DNA of 64,000 nucleotides from Solicoccozyma terricola. Lineage: Eukaryota; Basidiomycota; Tremellomycetes; Filobasidiales; Piskurozymaceae. The notes under the pieces are model-generated. The model made no database searches. It saw only the letters and a program-made list of their open reading frames with translations, and had not been told where the DNA came from. Below, in pieces: positions 12,939-23,152 of this stretch; the first letter of the stretch is position 1, and each line of letters begins with the position of its first letter. Position numbers and translations under genes: made by a program. The stretch spans positions 124,001 to 188,000 of the forward strand of contig BCLD01000007.1 in assembly GCA_001600875.1 (NCBI GenBank), written 5' to 3'.

Positions 12939-13032
<94 letters not shown>

Positions 13033-13402
13033 AACTCACCCGTACCCCTCCTTCTCTCCCACAGNNNNNNNNNNNNNNNNNNNNNNNNNNNNNNNNNNNN
13101 NNNNNNNNNNNNNNNNNNNNNNNNNNNNNNNNNNNNNNNNNNNNNNNNNNNNNNNNNNNNNNNNNNNNNNNNNNNNNNNNNNNNNNNNNNNNNNNNNNNN
13201 NNNNNNNNNNGTCAGAAAAGTTCCCCGTCAGACAGTCCTGTCAATCTTCTCCCCTCCATCTATCCCACTGTTCATATTCCACTGTCCATTCCAAACATGT
13301 CTGCCCCCAACTTATAATCAACAGCATCGTATCGACCATAACCTCACCCACCCAGCACAGGTCGACCTGGACCATACGACCGACCCCCCGACTCAGACTA
13401 CC

Positions 13403-13438
<36 letters not shown>

Positions 13439-15410
13439 TTCCGGCCCCCTTGCCCTTCAACTCACCCGTACCCCTCCTTCTCTCCCACAGGTCGGCACAG
13501 GGTCTCGTGGCCAGCTGTACCTCCGCGGCGTCGTCGATCGAATCACCTCACCCAACTCACCCAACAAAGTCGTCGGTCTCTGCGATGCGAACATTGGTAG
13601 GGTCAAGTACTACAATAGACTTTTGCAGGAACTTGGACAGCCAGTGAGTATACAGGACTCATTTCGCATTCGCATTCGCATTCCCATTCGTGCTCACACT
13701 CACACCATCCCTGCCAGCCTGCTGCCGAATACACAGCAGACCAGTTCGAGGAAATGCTCGAAAAGGAAAATGTCGAAGTCTTGGTTGTCACCACGATGGA
13801 TTCCACTCATGACCGGTACATCAGTATGTCCCTTTTTCTTTCCTGCTTTTTCCAACCGGTTCCACCAATCTGAACCAAAACCCAAAAAAAACCCATCGTT
13901 TGTCAGTTCCTGCGCTCAAGAAAGGTATCAGAGTGGTCACCGAGAAACCGATGACTACTGATATTGAAAAGTGCAAGAATATCTTGAGGACCGTTGAAGA
14001 GACTGGTAATCATCTCACCGTGACTTTCGTGAGTTCTGCGTTGCCTTTAAAGGTATTGCATCACATTTCCCAAATACTAATATCCTTCGCGCCTCCTCAA
14101 AGAACTACCGCTTTGTAGGTTCATCCCTCTCACTGCGTATCTTCTCATGCTCCGCCCACTCACTGAACAAAACACCATCAAATCCCTCCACAGAACCCGG
14201 TTCATGAAAAGGTAAAACAACTCATCGCTTCTGGAGAGATCGGTGACATCTTGAGTGTTCATTTCGAGTGGACATTGATGGGTGGTGGTCACGGTACGGA
14301 TTACGCTAGGCGATGGCATCGGTAAGTCACCGAAGCGAATGAAACATCCCCCCCACGGGCCTGCCAACGTCCTTACACCCCCCCCCCCCCCGCAAAACCT
14401 CCCACAACCTCCCACAGCAAGAAGGAGAACAGTGGTGGAATGCAAATTCACAAGAGTGGTCATCACTACGATCTCGTCAATTGGTGGGTCGACAGTACAC
14501 CCAAACACGTCTTCGGAATGGGTCGTCTCGCCTTTTACGGAGAGACTCAAGGCAAGAAACACGGTTGGGCCAAGACATACGATAGGGCATACCAATCCGC
14601 CGAAGCAAGGAATGACCCATTCGCCATTCATATCGATCAGGATCCAACATACAAGGAGTTGTACCTCGATCAAGAAAAATATGACAACTACCACAGAGAT
14701 ATGAACCCGTTCTCCGGCGATATCGACTTTGAGGATGATATGAGCGTGTTGGTCAGGTACAAGAACGAGGTCACCATGACATATCACTTGACTTCATACT
14801 CGCCTTGGGAGGGTGAGTTGAGTGCGGCTTGTAGAGATGATATTTCCCGGCTGACTTTTTGTCCTCACTACTCCGCTCTCGCAGGATACCGTGTCATGTT
14901 CAACGGCTCCCATGGACGAATCGAGCTCGAGGTCGAAGAGCAGACGCACTTGGATGCCGGTGAGAAGGCCAAGATCGGTCCAGGATCGATTCACGGTTCG
15001 CAAGCGTAAGCGTTTTCTCCGCTCATCTACACACGGACCCGTGGCTAACGTCGTTTTCCTCCAGTGCCCAAAATGCCGGTGGACACCGCATTCGAGTACG
15101 CAAGCTGTTCCAGAAACCGTATGACGTCGATGTCGAGATGGATTTCGCTGGACACGGTGGTGGCGATAAGCGACTGCTCTCCACGATCTTCGGTCCTCTC
15201 AAGGGAGAAGCCCCAGAGGATGCCGGTGCAAGTCGAATGGGTGCTACCGAGGCGGACGGAGGTGAGGGATTTTTCCGTCGAGAGTTATTTGGACCCCGCC
15301 TTAACGATGAAATTGCACCCCCAGCCTACGCTCTCGCCATCGGTCTCGCTGCCAACGAGTCCTTCAAGACCAACAAGATGATCGACTGCGAGGAGATGTT
15401 GAAGCTGTGA
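12871..15410 (+). CDS. Gfo/Idh/MocA-family NAD(P)-dependent oxidoreductase
   Basis: Dinucleotide-dependent sugar or inositol dehydrogenase-like enzyme; substrate unknown. Exons: 12871-12930, 13491-13643, 13718-13823, 13907-14028, 14103-14114, 14194-14321, 14418-14812, 14885-15005, 15065-15261, 15325-15410. The Rossmann fold is formed across intron 1: exon 1 ends GGRTAI and exon 2 starts VGTGSRGQLYLRG. Further marks are LCDANIGRVKYYN, VVTTMDSTHDRYI, VVTEKPMTTD (the EKP motif) and NYRFNPVHEKVKQLI, the last depending on a 12-nt microexon encoding NYRF's four residues. GGMQIHKSGHHYDLVNWW carries the family's catalytic-site HxxxD-like residues. Intron 1 contains an 88-base C run, a block of N, a duplicated flank and a second C run; the coding sequence itself appears unaffected. 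Confidence 0.85.
12943..13030. repeat. 88-base poly-C run in intron 1
   Basis: Uninterrupted C homopolymer on the sense strand, directly followed by a pyrimidine tract and a CACAG that looks like an acceptor (13060-13064). The length is suspicious and probably unreliable, because the assembly breaks immediately afterwards. Confidence 0.9.
13065..13210. other. assembly gap (146 N)
   Basis: Run of undetermined bases. Sequence on its two sides is partly duplicated with a constant offset of 426 bases, so the gap probably marks a misjoin or unresolved repeat, not missing unique sequence. Confidence 0.97.
13211..13490. repeat. duplicate of the 5' flank and intron end
   Basis: 13211-13311 repeats 12785-12885 with one mismatch (A at 12880, C at 13306), including the start codon. 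13457-13490 repeats 13031-13064. The middle parts are equal in length (145 bases) but different in sequence. In the second copy the start codon opens a six-codon frame ending in TAA, so this copy cannot supply exon 1. A 35-base C run lies at 13404-13438. Confidence 0.85.
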
Positions 15411-15498
15411 TCGAGTTTCCACCTCGAGTTTTTACCTCTCATGCCTTGTATATAGAGACATGGCAATGGTTGCCAAAAGAATACGATAGGCATTTTCA

Positions 15499-17436
15499 TC
15501 ATATAGCGTTGGCGAATGAATGCACTCGCATCAAAGCGGTCGATCGTCGGGTTGAAGTCGCGATCACTTGGTCGTCCTCTTGTTCATCCGCATCCTCATC
15601 CTCCTCGTTTTCCCCGGATGAATCCGTCGAGCCGTCGTCGGTACCGTTCTCTGAGTCCGTGTCCAGTGAATCATCCTCGCCGCTTTCTGCGGCCCGACGG
15701 GAACCCGCACTAGTCAACACCCACGGCTTGAATGGATGCAGGGAGACAGAGCCAATGCAGTCTGCCGAAATCAGATAAGGCGTCAGTGTCGGGACATGAA
15801 GATGAGATCGAATGATACGCACCATCCTGAACTTGTTCATCGAAAACAGGCACGTTCGACGCGGACTCGCCAATGTCCCATACTTTCAATTTTCCATCCT
15901 GAAAACAAACGAACACAGCGTCATAAGCCTCAGATATACGCCCTAGTATTCACATCTAGACATACCGTACCACCACTAGATAACCACCTCCCACCCCAGT
16001 CGACAGAGAATTCAATCCTCTGCTGAGTATTCCCAGGTCTCTCTAGACAGCTGTACGGCCCAGCCATTGGGTTACGTATATCATATACCCCTATCGACGA
16101 GGACAATCGCGAAGCCACAAACACGACAGAGGGGTTTAGCGGATGGAACGCGATCTAGGAATGATCGAAATCAGTCGCCAAAATAATCCAGAATGAAAAA
16201 TACGAGACATATATCTCCATCACATACCTGAGTCACACCTCGACCTACGGCCGAACCTAATTCCAATTCTCCAACTGCCGTTTCTCCAGTGTCCTCTGTG
16301 TAAAAACATACACTACCCTTACCCGCATAACTCCCCGCCGCAAACATACCAGACCCGACGTCTGATGAGAACGCGAGCGCAGATATAAGCCCTAAATGTA
16401 GTGTGGGACCAAGAATCAGCATTCAGGTAACAACGTAGATAGAGGCGGAAATTGGCACACCTTTCTGCCCATCTTTCGATCTTCGACTGTGCGCAGTCTT
16501 CAACCTCGTCGCTTCCTCGCCTGGGGAATTGAAATCGAAAACCTCTATAGCTGTATCATGTCCACAATACAATCTGAGGGAGAGAGGGGCAGGAAGACAC
16601 CATCAGACGTCAAGAGAACGTGAGATGCTATGCAGAGCAAGAGTAACTGACTTGGTTGCATCCGGACTGAACACCATACTTGAAGGAGCTCGAAACCTCT
16701 CCACATGATCCATAATCGGATAACTCGCTCGAAGCTGTCCCGTGAATATCTAGTTAACACCATACCTTTTTAAGAGAATCCACGGCTTCCTAACCCACCT
16801 TCCCAGTAACTCCGTCTACCAGTCGTATAGGTGCATCACTGATCCCCACGACGTAGCAGAATGATGCAGGGATCGAGGTAGAAGCGGAAGGGTACCACAA
16901 GGCTGTGTAGACGGAGGATGGGTAGGTCGATATTTGGGTTGGTTCCCAAGAGGATCTTGGAGCTGGCAATGACCGATGGATTGATTAGCACAAGCACATC
17001 GATCAACCTCAGAAAGAGAAAGGAATGTCTTACAACTCTGATTGTCAGGTCTTTGGAAATGGGTTCTCAGCGACTTCATTTTTAGGTGAAGCAAATCCCA
17101 GTGGTGCCGACTCACTGTTTGTATATTCGAACGCAACGATCCTCGCCAACGGTCAAGATTGCAGATCCATCCGGACTCCTACACGATGAAAATGCATCAG
17201 TTCATCTTTATCTATCCTAACAAACCTCCAACTCTCCGTCCAACTCACCATTTGGCCGTCCGGAAAAAGTTATCATTCCTCTCCGAGGACTCTGCTCGTG
17301 CATCGACCTCTGCAATGATGGTCGGTTTTTCACTCCATCGGTACGCCGGTAGGGATGCTTGCCAGCTGGTCACGACCACTTCGGCGCTTGATTCCATTTG
17401 CTGGTCAGCCGCATCTGTCTGTTCCACTGTATCCAT
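15499..17436 (-). CDS. WD40 protein, WRAP53/TCAB1-like
   Basis: WD40-repeat protein resembling WRAP53 (TCAB1), which in animals binds CAB-box small Cajal-body RNAs and telomerase RNA; the yeast counterpart would be Swt21-like. About ten exons; the first five are 17436-17249, 17178-17116, 17065-17034, 16962-16799 and one starting near 16750. Recognisable stretches in order: TAKWSPDGSAILTVGEDRCV, FTGQLRASYPIMDHVERFRA (like the human 'TGELRASFRAYNHLDEL' region), PSSMVFSPDATKLYCGHDTA, FAAGSYAGKGSVCFY, ERPGNTQQRIEFSVDWGGRW, GKLKVWDIG, DDCIGSVSLHPFKPWVLTSA. The last 60 residues are strongly acidic (Asp/Glu/Ser) before a basic end. The stop is 88 bases from the convergent oxidoreductase stop. The WD40 fold is certain; the WRAP53 assignment rests on ordered motif similarity. 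Confidence 0.78.
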
Positions 17437-17631
17437 CTAGCTGATACAGTCCTCGGTTGATGTTTGTGAATATGGTGTTGAGACGTCTTCGAAGCAACTT
17501 TTGTTACCTCGTGGCTGCCACGTGTCGCTCTCCCACGTCTCCATCAGTCCAGGTCATGGAACATCGAATGCAGGGCTGTACAAGAACGACCGACAATCAT
17601 ACATACGCATTCCTGTCGTACATACTTCCCT

Positions 17632-20600
17632 CTATGATTGTCGTGCAGGGTCACGCTCATCACTGCCGCCCTCAGCAGACACCCCCGTACGATGCTTCTG
17701 GTCCTCACTAGCAGCCGTAAGATTACTCTGATGGTGTGCACTCGTCTCCATTTTTGTGAGCTCCCTGTGAGGCAGTAAGAGGCATATGTCAGAATTTGAA
17801 GCGAAATCAAAGCGCCCCTGCCCGCCTCCCTCACTCACCTCAAAGCCATCGTAGCGTATGCACTCGTACCCAAGCTCAAACTAATCTGCAATGCCGCAAA
17901 CTCTCCCTCATTCATCGCCTCTTCAGAAGGTGGTGCTTCCTTGCCCAGAATCTTATCCTCGTCTGATTGGCAGAGCGGTACATCTGGATCGGTGTATCGA
18001 AGATGTTTCCATGATAAGTCCTTGGGATTATGGACGATCTTGCGATATGAACCCGCAAGTGAGTACTCCCTACCAAGCGACGTTTTGTCAGTCAGTCCAC
18101 TACCCGCTTCAAAAATATTTCAGAGAGTAACCTACCTCTGATCACGCAACATACTCGCAGGGTCCAATCCATCTACCGCCATAATTGCCTTGATCTTCTC
18201 ATACAATGGTCCACTAGGGTAGATGATATCGTGACCGGGCAATGGCAAGACGACATCGGACAGTTTGTAGTTGTCAACGTCGGCCTCTGTTAATATCTTG
18301 ATCGCAACGTGTCGGGATGTCTTCCAATCTCGCTTGGCGTTGCCGAAATATCTTGGTACTATGTATAGGTAGCCGAAGAATAGGGTCAGTGACTGAAATC
18401 GAGCTAAAGAAAAAAAATGGTCTCACGCACCATCTCCCTCTTCCTCGTCGCTTGCCTTTTCATCTCCATACACCAGATCGCCAACGAGCGCCTTGTCCGG
18501 CGACATCCTAACTCTTTCCGAAACGATGACGTTCCAAATATAACTCTGGTATGCGTGGACGTAGATCAAACGGAGATTTCTAGGGATCTGCAGCAGGGGC
18601 AGCCGAGGTTATGGTCAAATGGTGGGTTCAAGACGGACGATCAGTTTCCTCACTCACGTTCGATAGCGCCATGTAGTGATCGGTCAAATCACTCTTCGGA
18701 CGGTTCCAGAACTCCCACAATGCCCGTTCGGCCACATTCCGCCTCGGCATCAGTCTCAAAGCTCCCTCAATATCCCGTTTCTCCCAAGCATCACGAGCGG
18801 CTACACCATCCGGGTGCTCTCCAGGTCGACGTTCCAGGATCAACGACGTAGCTTCTTTCCAGTTTCCTTGTAATAATGCCAAACCGATGGTGTGACTGCC
18901 GATAGATGATGTCCCGAATCGTTGCATACCGTAGTAGTTTATGAAACCGCGGGTTTTGAGAGAAGTCAGAATCTCGTCGATATGCTCTTGGCTGGCGGAT
19001 TTGACGTTTCTGCGTGGAAAGGGTGATGAAAAAATGAAGCGCATATCACTCGATGCGATCTGATCTCCCAATCCCCACTCACCTTAGCGTGATAGTAAAG
19101 TGATTTCCCTTCAACATTCCCAATTCGAGATACTCATCCGAATATGCAAGATCACCAATCCTCAATCCCCTCTCCCCACGGTCATGCGTGGCCTGGTGAA
19201 ACGATCTCCTCTTGTCCCTGACACCATTTACCGCTCTCCACACATCAGACATGCGCATCCCACCTCTCTTCAAGCAGACACGCTGAACAGTCACGCCTCG
19301 CTTATCCTTTGTTCCAGCGGTGGAAAGCGCCTTGTCTTGAACGTGGAGAACACGGGAAAGATGACCAAGACAATCTTGAGTGTCACGATTTGCCTTTTGC
19401 ATGGTAAAGTGGATGTAGTTGGGTAATTTGACAGGTTCTGGGTTGCAACGGGGAAGTAAGTTGCGGATTTATTGTAGTAATACATTTTGCCACATCAACT
19501 CACTCTGATCCTTCTTGGGCAAAGCGCCTTGAGGACCTTGATCTCTCTCCTTTCCCTTTCTTCCAGGCCGAGGTGCTGCACCCCATTTTATCGCGATGAT
19601 GCTCCCAGTGGAATCTGTCACGTCTCGAGTGAATGTCTCGAATGTACCCGTGAACAATTCACGGATCTTTGCGTGGAATTCGGATCGCTTCGTCTTGTCT
19701 TCGATTGGCTGGAAGGTTTATTCCCATGATCAGTTTTTCAGTTTTGTGGAAACTTTGATGTCCACCGCAGTACGACTGGAATGAAACCTACATCAGATAG
19801 AACCTCCCTCGTATCAATCGGTCTCTCTTCGCCTCCACCTCCAAACCCACCCCTCCCACCGCGTCCACCTCTCGCCCCCCTTGCTCCTCTTCCTCCTCCT
19901 CTTCCACCTCTCCCTCTCTGACTCGTGATCTCCCATCCTTGCAAGACCATCTCCTTCGGTACATCCGATGTCCCTTGTCCATCTTCCCCATTGATTCCCG
20001 CCATCTCAGCTTCTTCCGCAGTCATCTCAGTGTTCTTCCTCTTCGATCCCCATCCACCGTCGGTTTGTCGTTGAGGTGGAGGTGGATTACGACCTTGAAT
20101 AAGGAGATCATGGAGAGCGATGATTTTGGAGGTGGACAGAATGGATAGTAAAGAGTGAGTGGCACTTGTTGGCCAGGAGCGGTGTGCCGGGAATTGAAGC
20201 TCGGTGGGAAGTTCAGGAAGTGGCTCGGTGGATGTCAAGGTTGAAGGTTGGGCTGTGTCGTTTGGTTCATTCCCTTCTTTCGCAATTGTAGCGTCGACAG
20301 TGGTCTCTTGCTGTACTGCAATCTCAAATGGCTTGACATCTCCCTTCTGAGTGTCTACGGAGGCAGCTACGACAGTCTCGCCATTCGCAGCGGTCTCCTC
20401 GTTCATCTCTGCAACTTCCTCCACCTTCTTCACCTCCTTTTCATCCTTTTCCACGACTTCAGGCTTTGGCTCTTTTGGTGGTCCGATATCTTTCAAATGT
20501 AATATCTCATCTTCCGGTGTGATTTCATACACCATGAAATCAGTAAACCTTGTCCAATAATCAGGGCGAGATCATCAGCATGAAATCGAGCTGTTGTGAA

Positions 20601-21075
20601 GTTTTAAATCTAACATTGCCCCACTCTTCACTCACCTCTGCTTGATTACGCCCTCCATACTCTTGGTTTTGTCGCTCAGATATTCAATAATTCCAACATC
20701 ACTCTCCCTGATATGATATAACCCATCTTCAGACGCTATCAGACCCAGCTGACCATCTGGATTGGAGTATATGATCGAAGAAGGCGGTAACATCGCTCCT
20801 TCCAGCAATTTTGGTTTTTCAGATGTAGCAGCTTCCAAAGGTTGTGCTACGGAGGGGGCGGTAGTGGTGGTGGTGGTTGATTCCATAATCACATCCGTGA
20901 TTATTTGACCTGAAACAGACGCCGGACCTGCAGCAGCCTCTTCCTCCTCCAAAGTCGATTCAACGTCAGTTTTGAGCTTTTTCACCGGTTGTTCTTCCAT
21001 CGCAGCCAAGTCCGCCGATGGAGAACGTTGGCGGATCAATGGATTGACGGGTAGTTGAGGTGGATTGTCTGCCAT
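17632..21075 (-). CDS. PUS7: multisubstrate pseudouridine synthase Pus7 (TruD family)
   Basis: Isomerises uridine to pseudouridine in tRNA (position 13), U2 snRNA and other RNAs. About nine exons; exon 1 is 21075-20636 and exon 2 starts at 20548. Landmarks: FTDFMVYEITPEDEILHLKD (N-terminal TruD fold), FHAKIRELFTGTFETFTRDV, the catalytic block STAGTKDKRGVTVQR with its Asp, LGMLKGNHFTITLRNV, GFINYYGMQRFGTSSIGSHT, RNLRLIYVHAYQSYIWNVIV, and VVLPLPGHDIIYPSG near the C-terminus. Exon 3 carries basic/acidic low-complexity inserts with a Gly-Arg stretch (19850-19920, RGG-like), which could aid RNA binding. I start at MADNPPQLPV (21075); an in-frame ATG at 21156 would add 27 residues. The Ser/Gly/Asp-rich tail ends 195 bases upstream of the next minus-strand gene. 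Confidence 0.93.
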
Positions 21076-21432
21076 GATGGGTATGTATGGATCGAGGATG
21101 TGACCACTGCACTGGATGTAGTAGTGGTCGGGGTCGGGTGAGGTGAGGTTGAACAAATATCTAAGATCACGTGGACTCAGTGGCGAACGGGGTGGTGGTC
21201 AGTGGGGGTCATGTTGGAGACAGAGAGGATCGGTGGATGTCCTGTGGCAGACCTTGCGAGCTGCTGGCTGGGGAGAGTCGTCCGTCGTCCGTCAGCTACT
21301 CTGTGACAATTCGTCGAGAAAACATGATTTCGCCGCAATGCATAACACATCTATATCTACAACTACCACCCCCATTCTCTGTGTGGTCTGCGAGTCTCCT
21401 TTCGATCAGAACGTTGAATCCCAGCATAGAGA
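21076..21432. other. intergenic between two minus-strand genes
   Basis: About 357 bases holding the 3' end of the amidase transcript and the promoter of PUS7. No further gene is seen. Confidence 0.55.
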
Positions 21433-23152
21433 TCACTTGCCCACTACGCCATACACTACACGCGCACCTAATTAGATCACGGCAAGACCCATCCACGGAA
21501 CCGCCAAACGCTGACTCACCATCCGACCTCTTCTGAATCGCCAGAGGAATTTGGTCTCTCACCGAGCTGCTCAACCCGGTTTTGTCAGCTACCACATCCT
21601 CCTCCCACCCACTCGATACACAAACGATAATACTCACTCCACCAACCCTTCATCAATCTCACACAAGATGAATTCCGAGGGCATGACTCCATTCCTATCC
21701 CCTCCTTCTTTCTCAAAGTCATCAACGCTCCTCAACCGACCTAATTCCTTTCCCCAGGGGTCAAACGCTAATGCTTCTCCCCAGGATGTACGAGTTGGGT
21801 TATGTGCTCCTGCTTGGGTAGCACAGAGGACGTAGGATTGGTATTGGATTGCAGTAGCACGCTGGCAAGGAATAGCAGGGAGGGATCGGATCAGCCGACA
21901 TTGTATCTCGTCACTCGTGGGTTGGAATCATAGGAAAGGAAAAGATACCTACACATAGTGTATCTACAGCAGGACCCCCGAAGTGAACGACCGGTCATCA
22001 ATACATTTCTTTGACAATCTCGATCCTTCCCATCACGTAAAACTCACACCAATGATCTTTCCCCGTTTTCAAGGTGAACGCACTAGGAATCAAAAGCGTC
22101 TTTGCTCCTAATCTCGTCAATATCGTATGAAGTTCAGGAAATCTGTTCTCCATCCGATGACAACCGAGAAGGAGTTGAGTAACCCCTCCAGTTTCGTCCC
22201 CACGTATTCACCTGAGAGTGAAGAAGAAAAAAAAAGAGTGTACTCACCGAATATCATAACAGATCTCCAACCCAACCCCACCGATAGACATTCCGAAATC
22301 GATGATCTTGGGAATTTCACGACCTGGAAGTATACGATCTGATTCTCCCTTCTTCTTGATAGGAGGAGGATCTGATGAATCGTCTCCAGGATTAGAGGTG
22401 ATACTGGATGATTGAGCATCTTCGTTTAATTGAATATCGAATAAATGGAGCTGATAAACCTCTCATCAGAAAATCCTCAACTCGACAAAACCACCCACTC
22501 GCATATCCCCCAACCCTCCTCTCACCTACCTTTCTATAACACCCTTTCACAATCCCATCCGGTCCAATAGCCACATGACTATTCAAAACCTTTTCTACCT
22601 TCCTACTCTCCTTCAAATCCTCCACCTCGTCGTCTCTCGGAATCTCATGAATTCCAGCACATATCCATACTCCCAGTTCCTTGGCGAGGGATTGCAATCC
22701 AAGAGTAAAAGTATGCTTCACTAGTTGTTGAGAGAGTATGTAACATTCATGCTGGGAAGGGGAAATAAAATCTGCTGCTTCCGGTAGGAAGATAGCCTGA
22801 AGGCCACACGGGGGGGGGGAGGGGTGGTGGTTCAAAAAAAGTCCCAAGTATGCTGAGAACGGTGAAATTACGTAGGAAGACTTACTTTAGCACCAGCTGC
22901 TGCAGCTTGTCGTATTACATCACTACTAATCTTCAAATTGTACTGCACATCATTCGTCGATGTGATTTGACACACGGCAACTTTTGTAGGTCCCGAGTCG
23001 GTAGTCGAGTAGATTTGAGTCATGGTCGATCGAGATCTAGTGAAGCGGAGTCGAGGTAGAAGTCGATTTGTGCAGGGATGTCTTGAGAGGGTCAATGATG
23101 CAGATGGGAGATGATGGAGAGCGGTTGATCGTAGCCGAGACGGAGCTAGCAT
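21433..23152 (-). CDS. NIT2: Nit-branch carbon-nitrogen hydrolase (deaminated glutathione amidase-like)
   Basis: Nitrilase-superfamily amidase of the NIT1/yeast Nit2 type, which hydrolyses deaminated glutathione as metabolite repair. Catalytic triad: Glu in FLPEAADF, Lys in KGCYRKVHLFDIQ and Cys in VGLEICYDIRFPELH. The C-terminal part has QSYVLCATQAGAHN and the family ending IPLAIQKRSDVYG, completed by a short last exon ending at 21433. The first 43 residues contain many Arg and no acidic residue (MLAPSRLRSTALHHLPSAS...), a mitochondrial presequence; a second ATG (MTQIYSTTD, codon at 23023) would give the cytosolic form. Intron 1 has a 10-base sense-strand C run (G at 22810-22819) close to its acceptor. 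A low-complexity insert with KKKGESDR lies between the Lys and Cys blocks. Confidence 0.88.

Noticed and set aside
12846..13034. Poly-Gly and poly-Pro ORFs across the C run
   Set aside because: They are translations of a homopolymer in an intron next to an assembly gap, not proteins.
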